Source: a virus
DNA length: 38,304 bases
Reading direction: 5' to 3' (one strand)
Virus record (IMG/VR): IMGVR_UViG_3300044655_001370
Location: 1 to 38,304 of that record
Both the position numbers and the translations under genes were made by a program. Positions 4,869-13,475 of the stretch are shown here, piece by piece. The notes beneath the pieces were generated by a model that made no database searches, was not told the DNA's origin, and worked only from the letters and a program-made list of their open reading frames with translations. Positions within the stretch are counted from its first letter, which is position 1. Each line of letters begins with the position of its first letter.

Positions 4869-7502
4869 ATGACTACTACATTCCTGGACACACTAAATTC
4901 ATTATTACCTGCGCCCAAAGATTTCCACCGTATCGCATATTCTGATACAGCAAACCTACCAACGTATTTAACCCCGACTGATCCGCACGATTTTGCATAC
5001 GATTATATCGCTGGTGTACTGAAGGTAAAGACTGGTGGTACATGGACAAACGTAGATGCAACAAAAACGCTTATCTTTAAAGAGTATACTGTTAATTGTG
5101 TACCACCTGACCCATATTACGGTATCGCATATAATGGTGTTCCTGATATTGATTGGCCGCCTGAATTGGGTTGGGGATCAATATATGTATCAAACAGTTG
5201 GACGCCTATATTAGCGTCAAACGCTCAAACCGGTGAACTCGCTGTTATTAACGAACTAACTCACATGTTAGCTATGACGCCAGCTGGGATTAAACTAAAC
5301 TGGGCTGAGTTAGATCAATCACCTACAGGCTCTGGAGGGTTTGTTCATGAAAATGATCCAACTATTAACAGACCTATTTTGGTAACAGCTGTATTGACAA
5401 ACCCGACGTTAACAGATGCGTTGATGACAGATTCTGTTATAGAACGCACACTAGCACTAACAACGACATTAGTTGATCCTACTATCACAACTGGTACGTT
5501 AACAGACTCTAGTATAATTACCCCGACAGTATCTGGTGGTACATTTTCTAGTCCAACGTTATCAGCTCCTACAATTACAGATGCTACAAATAACAATGAA
5601 ATGTCGTACGACGCTACGATATTTACTGCTCAAATTAATGATAGTACGTTAGACGATGCAACATTAAATAGTCCAAATTTGAATACAGCAACTATAACTT
5701 CATCTTCATTGGATGATGTTGTTATAACATCAGCAACTATGTCTGCGTCAACCGTAAATAGTTCAAATTTCACAGATGCAACTATTACAGCTAGCTCAAT
5801 GAGCAACTCAGCAATAGATAATGTAACAATTGATATTGCTACTGTAGATGGCGCTACTATAACTGATGCAATTATTAGTACGAGTAATATTTCGTTTACT
5901 AATGCTACAGATATGACTATCGTAGATAGTACAATGAATAACTCATCTATAACCAATACAGCTGTTGATGCATGCTCTATAGATAACTCAACTTTAAATA
6001 CTGCAATTATATCTAGTTCAACTATAGATATGTCACAGGTATCTGATGTAACTATTACAGCTAGTACAATGAGTGATTCAATTATTGCTACTACAACAAT
6101 TTATACCGCTACAATAAATGCACCAAATATAAATGACGCTGTTATAGCTAGTTCAACGGTAAATGGCGCAACAGTTGATGATGCTACTATTACAAATAGC
6201 TCAATGGTGGACGCAACTATTACAGCTAGTACAATGGGTACTTCAACTATATTCAATTCATCCATTGATAACGCTACTGTAACCAGCTCAACGTTAACAG
6301 ATGCGACTATTAGTACGAGTGCAATTTCATTTACTACTATTTCTGATGCGACAATAAGTGACACAATAATAAACACTTCTGTTTTGAATTCACCAGAATT
6401 AGTTACACCTGATCTAGGAACACCAACAGCTGGTGATTTACGTAATTGTACATTCCCAATCGCTACAGATTCTGATTTGGGTAGTGTTATGATTGATAAC
6501 GATTCTATAACAATTTCAGGTACAGGTGTTATTAAAGCGGCATCAACGAGAGTCGTTAAAGAATTAGTTCGTAACAATACCGGTACAACAATTTTAAAAG
6601 GTCAAGCTGTATATATTAGCGGTGCAAATGGTACTAATGTATTAGTGTCGTTAGCACGAGCAAACGCGGAATCTACATCAAGTAAAACACTAGGTATAGT
6701 TGAATCTGATATTTTTAACGGTAACGCTGGTTATGTAGTTGTACATGGAATGTTAACCGGGATAGACACTTCAGCTGCAACTGCAGCTGGTGATGCAATA
6801 TGGTTGAGTCCAACAGCACCGGGTGGGTTTGTTTACGGTAATGCAGGAAAACCAGTAGCCCCAGATCATTTAGTATATTTGGGTGTTGTAACACGTAAAC
6901 AAGCTAATAACGGTGAGATCTTCATCAAAGTACAAAACGGGTATGAACTCGATGAGATTCATGATGTTTCACTTACAGCTCCTACAGATGGTCAAATTAT
7001 TTCATATGAAGCGTCAACATCGCTTTGGAAAAACAAATCATTATCAACTCAAGCTAATAATTGGACAGCACTACAATCGTTTGCAGGTTCAGTATCTAGT
7101 TTAGCTACTGTGTTTACTAATACCAGTGAAGTGGTAACTGTATCGAATACAGCTGCTAACAATACAATAGCGTTTGATGTTACATCTCAAGCTGTTTTAT
7201 ATTATACAGCAAACGCTGCTGGTAATTGGATTGTTAATTTTAGAGCATCATCAACAACAGCGCTAGATGATGTAATGGTCATAGGGCAAAGTGTTACATT
7301 ATCATTCTTGGTAACACAAGGTTCGACAGCATATTACAATACTACAGTACGGGTTGATGGTACAACAATTACGCCAAAGTATCAAGGTGCAACAGCTATT
7401 ACATCTGGTAATGCTAATGGTATTGATATGTACACATATACAATTATTAAAACCGGTGCAGCAACATTTACCGTTTTAATGTCTTTAACTAATTTTGGGT
7501 AG
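4869..7502 (+). CDS. Tail fibre protein with pentapeptide-repeat shaft (877 aa)
   Basis: The architecture has three parts. Residues 1-177 form an N-terminal domain with an Asp/Pro/Trp-rich PPDPYYGIAYNG region, probably the attachment part. Residues 178-517 are an unbroken run of about 68 five-residue units of the type DATIT / ASTMS / SSTVN, with Ala/Ser/Thr at position i-2 and Ile/Leu/Val/Met at i. Residues 518-877 begin with GTPTAGDLRNC, then a typical fibre domain (ELVRNNTGTTILKGQAVYI ... LVYLGVV ... FIKVQNGYELDEIHDV) and a beta-rich C-terminus ending LTNFG. I recognise the VRNxTGxTIxKGxxVYI to NGYELxExHDV block from virion and fibre proteins of many large phages. It is the first gene of the cluster and should be a virion fibre. 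The binding target is unknown. Confidence 0.8.
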   Translation: MTTTFLDTLNSLLPAPKDFHRIAYSDTANLPTYLTPTDPHDFAYDYIAGVLKVKTGGTWTNVDATKTLIFKEYTVNCVPPDPYYGIAYNGVPDIDWPPELGWGSIYVSNSWTPILASNAQTGELAVINELTHMLAMTPAGIKLNWAELDQSPTGSGGFVHENDPTINRPILVTAVLTNPTLTDALMTDSVIERTLALTTTLVDPTITTGTLTDSSIITPTVSGGTFSSPTLSAPTITDATNNNEMSYDATIFTAQINDSTLDDATLNSPNLNTATITSSSLDDVVITSATMSASTVNSSNFTDATITASSMSNSAIDNVTIDIATVDGATITDAIISTSNISFTNATDMTIVDSTMNNSSITNTAVDACSIDNSTLNTAIISSSTIDMSQVSDVTITASTMSDSIIATTTIYTATINAPNINDAVIASSTVNGATVDDATITNSSMVDATITASTMGTSTIFNSSIDNATVTSSTLTDATISTSAISFTTISDATISDTIINTSVLNSPELVTPDLGTPTAGDLRNCTFPIATDSDLGSVMIDNDSITISGTGVIKAASTRVVKELVRNNTGTTILKGQAVYISGANGTNVLVSLARANAESTSSKTLGIVESDIFNGNAGYVVVHGMLTGIDTSAATAAGDAIWLSPTAPGGFVYGNAGKPVAPDHLVYLGVVTRKQANNGEIFIKVQNGYELDEIHDVSLTAPTDGQIISYEASTSLWKNKSLSTQANNWTALQSFAGSVSSLATVFTNTSEVVTVSNTAANNTIAFDVTSQAVLYYTANAAGNWIVNFRASSTTALDDVMVIGQSVTLSFLVTQGSTAYYNTTVRVDGTTITPKYQGATAITSGNANGIDMYTYTIIKTGAATFTVLMSLTNFG
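5400..6419 (+). repeat. Array of about 68 pentapeptide units (340 aa)
   Basis: Codons 178-517 parse in one register into five-residue units, with central positions filled by Ala/Ser, Thr/Ser and Ile/Val/Leu/Met. There are no insertions; even the atypical DATNN-NEMSY pair keeps register. The pattern is that of pentapeptide-repeat quadrilateral beta-helices, but with Thr where Asp/Asn is usual and Ile where Leu/Phe is usual. Confidence 0.75.
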
Positions 7503-7508
7503 GTTATT

Positions 7509-8372
7509 ATGCCTTTACTAACTAGCTTAGGCTCTAATTATTCTACGAAAAAACGTGGTCCGAGACAGGTTAATATTCAAAATGCTGGACAACAAGCGTA
7601 TATTACTCCAGGATCATATACGTGGGTTGCACCACCGGGGGTAACCTCAATTTCAGTCGTTAGTGTCGGCGGTGGTTCAGCTGCAGCAATATTTGGTTCA
7701 GCTAGTGGTGGATCACCTCGGACAGTCGGTGGTGCTGGTGGGGCGTTAGCGTATAAAAATAATATTACTGTTGTTCCAGGTACTAGTTATACGGTAGTCG
7801 TTGGTGCTGGTGGACAAGCAGATCGAGCTAACGGTAGTGATAGTTGGATTAGTGTTGCAGGTACTATTTACGCTGGTGCAAGAGGTGGTGGTACAGCTGC
7901 ACCTGGTACATATAGTGATGGTACTTCAACGGCGTTAGGAGGTGTACCTTTTGGTACATTCGATGGTGGTGGAACCGGTGGTGGAGCAGGTGTTGGTAAC
8001 TCATTGATCGGTGGAGGTGGTGCTGGTGGTTATTCAGGTAATGGGAATTCCGGTACAGGTGGAGCAGGTGGTAGTGGGTACTGCAATGGTACGAACGCTT
8101 CAGGTGGAGGTGGTGTTGGTATTTTAGGTCTAGGTCCTTCTGGTGCAAATTCAACTACCGTTACAGCTGGTGGAGGTGGTGGTTCTGGCGGTGTTGCCGG
8201 AGCTGGTGCAGCTGGTAATATATCCGGTGGTGGAGGTAAATATGGCGGCGGCGGTGGACAAAACGATGAAGGCTCTAAAACAACAGCGGTGTTAGGTGGC
8301 GATGGTGCGGTTCGTATAATTTGGCCAGGAACATCACGTCGGTTCCCATCTACACATACCGGTAACTTATAA
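7509..8372 (+). CDS. Glycine-rich tail adhesin (287 aa)
   Basis: The N-terminal part (residues about 30-120) has the beta-sandwich pattern AYITPGSYTWVAPPGVTSI ... AYKNNITVVPGTSYTVVVGAGG that precedes poly-glycine in many phage adhesins. Residues about 130-265 are dense GGG and GGxGG tracts that could form polyglycine-II helices, as in the Gp38-type tip adhesins of T2-like phages. The C-terminus GAVRIIWPGTSRRFPST is shared almost word for word with the protein ending at 29023. It probably binds host surface polymers at a fibre tip. It starts 6 bases after the pentapeptide fibre gene and is likely co-expressed with it. The gap 8373-8476 after it holds only a late-promoter-like motif and AT-rich sequence. 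Confidence 0.75.
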   Translation: MPLLTSLGSNYSTKKRGPRQVNIQNAGQQAYITPGSYTWVAPPGVTSISVVSVGGGSAAAIFGSASGGSPRTVGGAGGALAYKNNITVVPGTSYTVVVGAGGQADRANGSDSWISVAGTIYAGARGGGTAAPGTYSDGTSTALGGVPFGTFDGGGTGGGAGVGNSLIGGGGAGGYSGNGNSGTGGAGGSGYCNGTNASGGGGVGILGLGPSGANSTTVTAGGGGGSGGVAGAGAAGNISGGGGKYGGGGGQNDEGSKTTAVLGGDGAVRIIWPGTSRRFPSTHTGNL

Positions 8373-8417
8373 TAATGGTTTTTATTAGTCTGCAAGGTAT
8401 TAAACCAAAGGTCTAAT

Positions 8418-8425
8418 AATAAATA
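8418..8425 (+). promoter_or_regulatory. Late-promoter-like motif
   Basis: AATAAATA lies 52 bases before the ATG at 8477 in a 104-base non-coding gap. It would restart late transcription for the block starting at 8477. Confidence 0.4.
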
Positions 8426-8476
8426 ATTGTTATTATAGTAATCCTTTATATCTGACAATATACAATAAGGAAACAA

Positions 8477-8803
8477 ATGGCTACCACTTATAAAGTATTA
8501 GGTCAAGCGTTATCATCTGCATCTACAACTACGTCGTTGTATACAGTACCAGCTAACACTAGTACAATCGTATCGACTTTATCGATATGTAATCAGGGTC
8601 CTGCTACAACGATTAGAACTAGTGTAAGACCAGCAGGTGTACCACTTGCACCACAACATTACGTGTTATACGAAGTAACGTTACCTGCAAATGATACACT
8701 ATTTTTTACAATAGGGTTAACATTAGCAGCTACTGATGTTGTGTCAATTTACGCAGGCACATCTAACGTTTCATTTAATTTGTATGGATCGGAGATAGCC
8801 TAA
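8477..8803 (+). CDS. Small beta-sandwich virion protein (108 aa)
   Basis: It starts MATTYKVLGQALSSASTTT after an AAGGA ribosome site. The pattern YKVLGQ...LYTVPANTSTIVSTLSICNQG...LPANDTLFFTIGLTLAATDVVSIY recalls a small structural protein common in T4-like cyanophages, in which a Val/Thr-rich beta domain carries a VPANTxxxVSTLxICN motif. It is all-beta with no membrane segment. The proteins at 13074 and 27408 have a related plan (VLLANxANSxxVxKxN...), so all three may be one fold. Probable role: a trimeric fibre or decoration part. It ends with a TAATG overlap with the next gene. Confidence 0.65.
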   Translation: MATTYKVLGQALSSASTTTSLYTVPANTSTIVSTLSICNQGPATTIRTSVRPAGVPLAPQHYVLYEVTLPANDTLFFTIGLTLAATDVVSIYAGTSNVSFNLYGSEIA

Positions 8804-9246
8804 TGACTGTCTCTAACACTAGTGTGCGTTCTGTTGTAAATAGTATACCTCATAAGTATAGTACGCTAGCGCTTAAAAAAACAACTACATCTGATGCACA
8901 AACGACATTAACAAGTGATGGTCAAAACGCTAGCGCTTCAAATCAAATTATATTTTTAAATGATAGTACATATACATTTAATATTCTTGTTGTTGCTAGA
9001 CGTTCTGATAATAACGGTGAAAACGCTGGGTGGGAATTTAAAGGTGTCGCAATTCGTAATATAAATGCTGCTTCCACTTCAATATTAGGTGTTTCAAAAA
9101 CTACTATTCATAAAACAACCCCTGCATGGGATTGCAATATTGTTGTCGATACTGTATATGGTGGCTTATCTGTAAAATGTGTAGGACAATCAAATAAAAC
9201 AATAAAATGGGTAGCGACCGTTAATATAGTAGAGGTTACAGGATGA
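8803..9246 (+). CDS. Fibre-associated beta protein, paralogue of the C-terminus at 24997-26277 (147 aa)
   Basis: The start overlaps the previous stop (TAATG) and the end overlaps the next start (ATGA). Residues about 28-147 align by eye with the last 125 residues of the 426-aa protein at 24997-26277: TTSDAQTTL against TTDGSTTTM, NDSTYTFNILVVARRSD against NDSTFFFRAHIVGRRSD, and WVATVNIVEVTG against WVATVQTVEVTG. The N-terminus SVRSVVNSIPHKY also matches its NRAVINNIPNK. The short form therefore lacks the YadA-like repeats of its paralogue. The fold is probably a jelly-roll or receptor-binding beta domain. It is the first gene of duplicated block A. Confidence 0.7.
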   Translation: MTVSNTSVRSVVNSIPHKYSTLALKKTTTSDAQTTLTSDGQNASASNQIIFLNDSTYTFNILVVARRSDNNGENAGWEFKGVAIRNINAASTSILGVSKTTIHKTTPAWDCNIVVDTVYGGLSVKCVGQSNKTIKWVATVNIVEVTG

Positions 9247-12200
9247 TTAATTTTGACCACTCCAGCAATAATATATCTGCGTCATCAGGTAATATTACCA
9301 TTAATGGTGTGTTACCATTACCATCGTCTGCAATACTAGCATCTATAGGTACATTACCGTCTAATATTAACGGTATTATTAAAATCACTAATGGTGCAGC
9401 TGCATTTGAAAGTATTTCTAATTTAACGTTAGATGATAGTGGTGTTACACCTGGTACATATAAATCTGTAACAGTAAATGCTAAAGGTATTGTTACTAGT
9501 GCATCAAACCCAACTACATTAACAGCGTACGGAATAACAGATGCTGTATCTTCAATTGATACAACTTGGGTTATGTTTAATTCAAGTGGTAACCCAACTG
9601 TCACACCTGGTAATGGCGCTACAATAACAGGTGGTGTTAATTCTGTAAATAGCAAAATTGGTGCTGTAACTATTACAAAAGGTGATTTAAATTTATCAAA
9701 TGTCGATGATACATCTGATTTATCTAAACCTTTATCTGCAGCTGCGATAGCTGCATTAGCACAAAAACAAGGGTTGTTAATCAATGGTGTAACCATTAAA
9801 ACTATTAACGGTCAATCTATTTTAGGTGCTGGTAATTTAGTTGTAGAGGGTTCAGGTGGTTCATCGACCGGTGGCTCATTAGTTAATTTTGGTGATGTGA
9901 CAGATACACCAACAACACTTTTAGGCTACGGTATCGTTGATAGTGCTCCACTATCTCACGTTACAGATACAAATTTGCATCTAACGGCTAGTCAGCGTAC
10001 TCTATTATCTAATTTAGCGTCACAATCAACAGTTATAGGGTATCTAACCGGTGTTACATCTCCATTACAACCACAACTTGATTCAAAACAACCGACGATT
10101 GTTAGCGGTACACATGTTAAGACGGTTAATGGTAAATCTATTGTCGGTAGCGGTGATGTTTATGTATCGGGTGGTCTGCAAGCAACAAGCATAAAAACAA
10201 CTAATTATACAGCATCAGCAAATGATTTAGTACGTGTTGATGGCTCAAACTACGATGTTGATGTTACTTTCCCATCGAATGTATCTGATGGTACTATAAT
10301 CGGTGTCGTTGATGTAGCAAACTCATTTGGGGTTAATAATACCGTACGAGTGGTGACAACATCACCGATAACTATAGAAGATGAACCAGACTTGGTACTC
10401 GATGTTGTAGGATCATATACCTCATTCATCTTTAATGCATCTAGCGGTAATTGGAAATTACTTGATATGCCTGCTGCTGTCACTGGTACTGTTCCAGATA
10501 CGATTGTTAATCCTTATGTTGGAGCTATCACATCAGTAGCTGGTAGAGTTGGTGATGTGGTCATATCTAAGAGTGATGTCGGTTTAAGTAATGTATTAAA
10601 TATCCCACAGCTACCTAGCTCTCAAACTTTAGTTATAACTGGAGATGTTACCGCTTCATCAACACAATTGCAGTCCGGCACAATCAATACGACACTAACT
10701 AATAGTGGTGTTGTACCTGGGACATACAATAATTCTACGACATCTATACAACCTTTTACTGTTGATGCTAAAGGTCGTATTACATCTGTCGGTTCACCAG
10801 CTAATATCCGGTTAACATACGATTCATTACTTAATAAACCAACAACGTTAGCAGAATTTGGAATTATTTCAACCGGGTCGGGTGCTCTTGTGTCAGCAAC
10901 AGCTCCAACCATACATAATTTACAATTGACGGGTACCCTAACCGTTGGTATGCCTAGCACACCTAACACATGGTTGTTAAATAGTAATTTAACTGTGACT
11001 GGAAACTACACTGTTAGTTTACCAGCGGTAACGTTAGCGAATGCATTACCTGTTTCAAGTGGTGGTACCGGTTTAGTTTCACCTGGTAGTTCCGGTAATG
11101 TTTTAACGAGCAATGGGTCAATATGGGAAAGTAAGGCTCCAACTGTTTCTAGCTCCTCTTCATCATTCCCGGTGTTGACACCTCTTTCTAATGTAACTAT
11201 AGATCTAAGTACTTATTTCCCATCAATTACATGGGGTAGCACAAACACTCAATCGTATGGCTGGTTAATACAACGAACGGCTGGTGTGGCGGCTGGTGTG
11301 TCACAGTTTGCGTTAATATCCGGTGGTTATAGAGCAATAGTAAACGGAGGATGTATCGGTTCAATGCTACCATTTCAGGTAAACGCTGATGGGACCTGCA
11401 CTGTTGGTACAGCTACAACTATGTGGACAAATTCATCATCACCTTATGATTTTTCTACTTGTTCTATAATTACTGATAATAAGTCGGGTATGTTTCATTA
11501 TAGTGGTAATATTCCATGGCCTGGTAATGGAGGTCATGTAATGGGTTACGGCTGGGGTAGATTAAACGCAAATAACACAGGTAATTCATTCGGTAATACC
11601 GGTACAACCACCACTGACGGTATACACGACCATAATGGTCAATATTTTGGGTTACCTGATAGTGATGGAACAGGTTGGAGAGGTGTTAACGCTGGGTACT
11701 CTCAGTCCGACTCTAAAACGAGAATTCATCAAATTGAGTTTGTTAATGATGGATCTTTTACCATTAACGTACAAAACCCTAGTTCAAATACTAGTACAAG
11801 CCCTATTATGCAGTTATACTTAGGTCCTAATTCTAATACCAGTAACACCGCTATATCTGGGATATCACATTGGCGCAACTCATCAAATTATATAGTTGCG
11901 AGAGTGTTTGCAGGGTCATCAACGACGTACACAGATTATGTTAGTAGTACCGATTGGGGTACAGAGTACTCGTCAGGTCAATTCCCCGGTTTTGCTTTGA
12001 GTGATGGTAGTGTTCTTGTATTTCACACAACAACAAACGTGTATCGGTATACGGCACATAATTCACGAGTTAGAGTTTACCCCACTCCATCCCCGGGTGT
12101 AGGGAACATATTTGTGGGTAGTGGGAGCGGGTTTCCTATTTCAAACCCTGATTGGACTGGCGCAACAACTATACCTGACGGTGACAATCAGTGGCTATTT

Positions 12201-12407
12201 GTTGATGCGAGTGCTGGTATATTAAAACGGTTGTATATTAACCCTTCTACCTTTGTGTATACGATAACCTCTATCGCAACGGTCGTTACCGCTGGTGCTA
12301 CCTCGTATATGAAACTTAACGCTCTACCGAATAATAGAATAATGGTTAGCATGCGTAGCAGTACATATAATATATACCAGTACATGACATTTACCAGACC
12401 AGCTTAA
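9243..12407 (+). CDS. Large tail fibre protein with shaft repeats and a receptor-binding-like C-terminus (1054 aa)
   Basis: The N-terminus MINFDHSSNNISASSGN matches the start of the protein at 26274. The shaft (about residues 60-560) holds fibre motifs typical of T4-like phages: DSGVTPGTYKSVTVNAKGIV (near 65), IGAVTITKGDLNLSNVDDTSD (near 139), TINGQSILGAGNL, DVVISKSDVGLSNV (near 438) and a second SGVVPGTY...VDAKGRITS. Residues about 316-411 are one copy of a beta domain shared with other cluster genes. From about 640 on, the sequence turns Trp/Tyr/Gly-rich, with a HDH motif near 795 and possible beta-propeller-like strands (DGDNQWLFVDASAGILKRLY); this is probably the receptor-binding end. It starts within an ATGA overlap and is followed two bases after its stop by an APC-like chaperone gene. 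Confidence 0.8.
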   Translation: MINFDHSSNNISASSGNITINGVLPLPSSAILASIGTLPSNINGIIKITNGAAAFESISNLTLDDSGVTPGTYKSVTVNAKGIVTSASNPTTLTAYGITDAVSSIDTTWVMFNSSGNPTVTPGNGATITGGVNSVNSKIGAVTITKGDLNLSNVDDTSDLSKPLSAAAIAALAQKQGLLINGVTIKTINGQSILGAGNLVVEGSGGSSTGGSLVNFGDVTDTPTTLLGYGIVDSAPLSHVTDTNLHLTASQRTLLSNLASQSTVIGYLTGVTSPLQPQLDSKQPTIVSGTHVKTVNGKSIVGSGDVYVSGGLQATSIKTTNYTASANDLVRVDGSNYDVDVTFPSNVSDGTIIGVVDVANSFGVNNTVRVVTTSPITIEDEPDLVLDVVGSYTSFIFNASSGNWKLLDMPAAVTGTVPDTIVNPYVGAITSVAGRVGDVVISKSDVGLSNVLNIPQLPSSQTLVITGDVTASSTQLQSGTINTTLTNSGVVPGTYNNSTTSIQPFTVDAKGRITSVGSPANIRLTYDSLLNKPTTLAEFGIISTGSGALVSATAPTIHNLQLTGTLTVGMPSTPNTWLLNSNLTVTGNYTVSLPAVTLANALPVSSGGTGLVSPGSSGNVLTSNGSIWESKAPTVSSSSSSFPVLTPLSNVTIDLSTYFPSITWGSTNTQSYGWLIQRTAGVAAGVSQFALISGGYRAIVNGGCIGSMLPFQVNADGTCTVGTATTMWTNSSSPYDFSTCSIITDNKSGMFHYSGNIPWPGNGGHVMGYGWGRLNANNTGNSFGNTGTTTTDGIHDHNGQYFGLPDSDGTGWRGVNAGYSQSDSKTRIHQIEFVNDGSFTINVQNPSSNTSTSPIMQLYLGPNSNTSNTAISGISHWRNSSNYIVARVFAGSSTTYTDYVSSTDWGTEYSSGQFPGFALSDGSVLVFHTTTNVYRYTAHNSRVRVYPTPSPGVGNIFVGSGSGFPISNPDWTGATTIPDGDNQWLFVDASAGILKRLYINPSTFVYTITSIATVVTAGATSYMKLNALPNNRIMVSMRSSTYNIYQYMTFTRPA

Positions 12408-12408
12408 T

Positions 12409-12645
12409 ATGACAAAATATACCACATTAGATGAATTACGCGTTGCAAGAAATATTCAATTGCAGCAAACCGATCATTTATTATTACTTGATCACGATCT
12501 CAGTGAAACTGGTCTCGCATTATTGCTATTATATCGACAACAATTAAGAGACCTCACAGAGTTGTATGACGATGTAACAGTAGTTGATGCAGTAGTACCT
12601 CCCCCACCAGCTCTTGATACTTTGTATAAAGTGAAGACTGTATAA
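12409..12645 (+). CDS. Phage_tail_APC-like fibre assembly chaperone (78 aa)
   Basis: Residues about 9-55 match the pattern of the phage tail assembly chaperone family: RVARNIQLQQTDHLLLLDHDL and LLYRQQLRDLTELYDD, close to the usual R-x-x-RNxxLxxTDW...YRQxLRDI. A second, longer member lies at 35040-35483. A Pro-rich linker (VVPPPPALDT) and a short tail follow. Such proteins usually sit directly after a fibre gene and help it trimerise. Here it follows the 1054-aa fibre by one base, which suggests it serves that fibre. The canonical Trp of TDW is replaced by His (TDH). The weak ribosome site suggests coupled translation. Confidence 0.65.
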   Translation: MTKYTTLDELRVARNIQLQQTDHLLLLDHDLSETGLALLLLYRQQLRDLTELYDDVTVVDAVVPPPPALDTLYKVKTV

Positions 12646-12662
12646 CATATTGGATTAATATT

Positions 12663-13064
12663 ATGTCAAAAAATCTTTCAAATATAGTTCAAACGAGTTC
12701 AAGCATCACGAAGTACGTGGTTGGACTAGATCAAGTTGATAATACATCCGATATAGCTAAACCTGTATCGCAAGCTACTCAAACTGCCTTAAACGGTAAA
12801 CAGCAAGTGCTCGTAAGTGGTACCAATATTAGAACTATAGGTGGCGCTAGCATTATTGGATCAGGTAGTGTTACGATAGCTGGTGACGCTACAGCAACCG
12901 GTACTGGTACCACGTTAAATATATCATTATCACCTACAGGTGTCGCAGCTGGTACGTATAATACGGTAACTGTCGATACTAAAGGACGTGTAACATCTGC
13001 AACAAATACACCAAATGTAACGTATGGTAGATCACTCACAATGTCATTAATTTTTGGATATTAG
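12663..13064 (+). CDS. Short tail fibre protein with shaft repeats (133 aa)
   Basis: It carries compact fibre motifs in order: GLDQVDNTSDIAKPVSQATQ (about 21-40), NGKQQVLVSGTNIRTIGGASI (near 46), and SPTGVAAGTYNTVTVDTKGR. It ends RSLTMSLIFGY. The final segment is closely similar to the end of the 377-aa protein at 26274-27407 (GKSIAMSIAFGG). In block A the single block-B fibre gene thus appears as two genes (9243 and 12663) with a chaperone between them. It is either a split-off fibre tip or an independent short fibre. The protein is all-beta and probably a trimer. Confidence 0.7.
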   Translation: MSKNLSNIVQTSSSITKYVVGLDQVDNTSDIAKPVSQATQTALNGKQQVLVSGTNIRTIGGASIIGSGSVTIAGDATATGTGTTLNISLSPTGVAAGTYNTVTVDTKGRVTSATNTPNVTYGRSLTMSLIFGY

Positions 13065-13073
13065 GAATATTAA

Positions 13074-13469
13074 ATGCCGGCACCAAATATATTAGCACCT
13101 ATTGAGATCTACGGGAAAACAGCGTTTTTAACACCAACCGTTAATACTCAAGTTGTGTTACTCGCAAACCTAGCAAATAGTGGGCAAGTTTTTAAGATTA
13201 ACAGTATTGTCGCTGCTAATAGTGATGGTACTAGTGCGGTTAACGCAACTGTATCTATTTACACAAACGGAGCAGTACCTCAAAATGCAGCCCCAGCTGG
13301 TGGTACATCATTCCCATTAGTGAGTACCGTATCAGTTCCATCAAATGCATCATTAATTGTGCTCGATAAATCATCAACTATATACATTGAAGAAAATGTA
13401 TCTTTAGCTGTGACATCTGGCGCAGCAAACAAATTAACATTTGTAGTTAGTTACGAATTAATAAAATAG
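13074..13469 (+). CDS. Small beta virion protein, paralogue of 27408-27797 (131 aa)
   Basis: It aligns along its whole length with the 129-aa protein at 27408: IYGKTAFLTPTVNTQVVLLA against MYGKTTYLTPPVNTNVVLLA, then APAGGTSFPLVSTVSVP against APSGGTAYPLIYLVSVP, and a shared C-terminal VSYE. The plan is a small beta-sandwich with a LDKSSTIYIEENVSLAV hairpin. It occupies the same place in both blocks, between a fibre gene and an FN3/poly-Gly adhesin, and so may be a connector or clamp in one fibre complex. It is more distantly like the 108-aa protein at 8477. No enzyme motifs are visible. Confidence 0.65.
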   Translation: MPAPNILAPIEIYGKTAFLTPTVNTQVVLLANLANSGQVFKINSIVAANSDGTSAVNATVSIYTNGAVPQNAAPAGGTSFPLVSTVSVPSNASLIVLDKSSTIYIEENVSLAVTSGAANKLTFVVSYELIK

Positions 13470-13475
13470 GTTGAT

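Noticed and set aside
5400-6419. DNA tandem repeat at the pentapeptide array
   Set aside because: The 15-base periodicity is present at protein level only; the codons differ too much for a recent DNA tandem expansion.
9236-9796. Long minus-strand reading frames opposite fibre genes (for example 9236-9796, 26750-27433, 23262-23819, 6101-6577)
   Set aside because: They lie antisense to clearly coding fibre genes, lack ribosome sites and have translations rich in Val/Ile/Pro that mirror the Thr/Asn/Gly codons of the sense strand.
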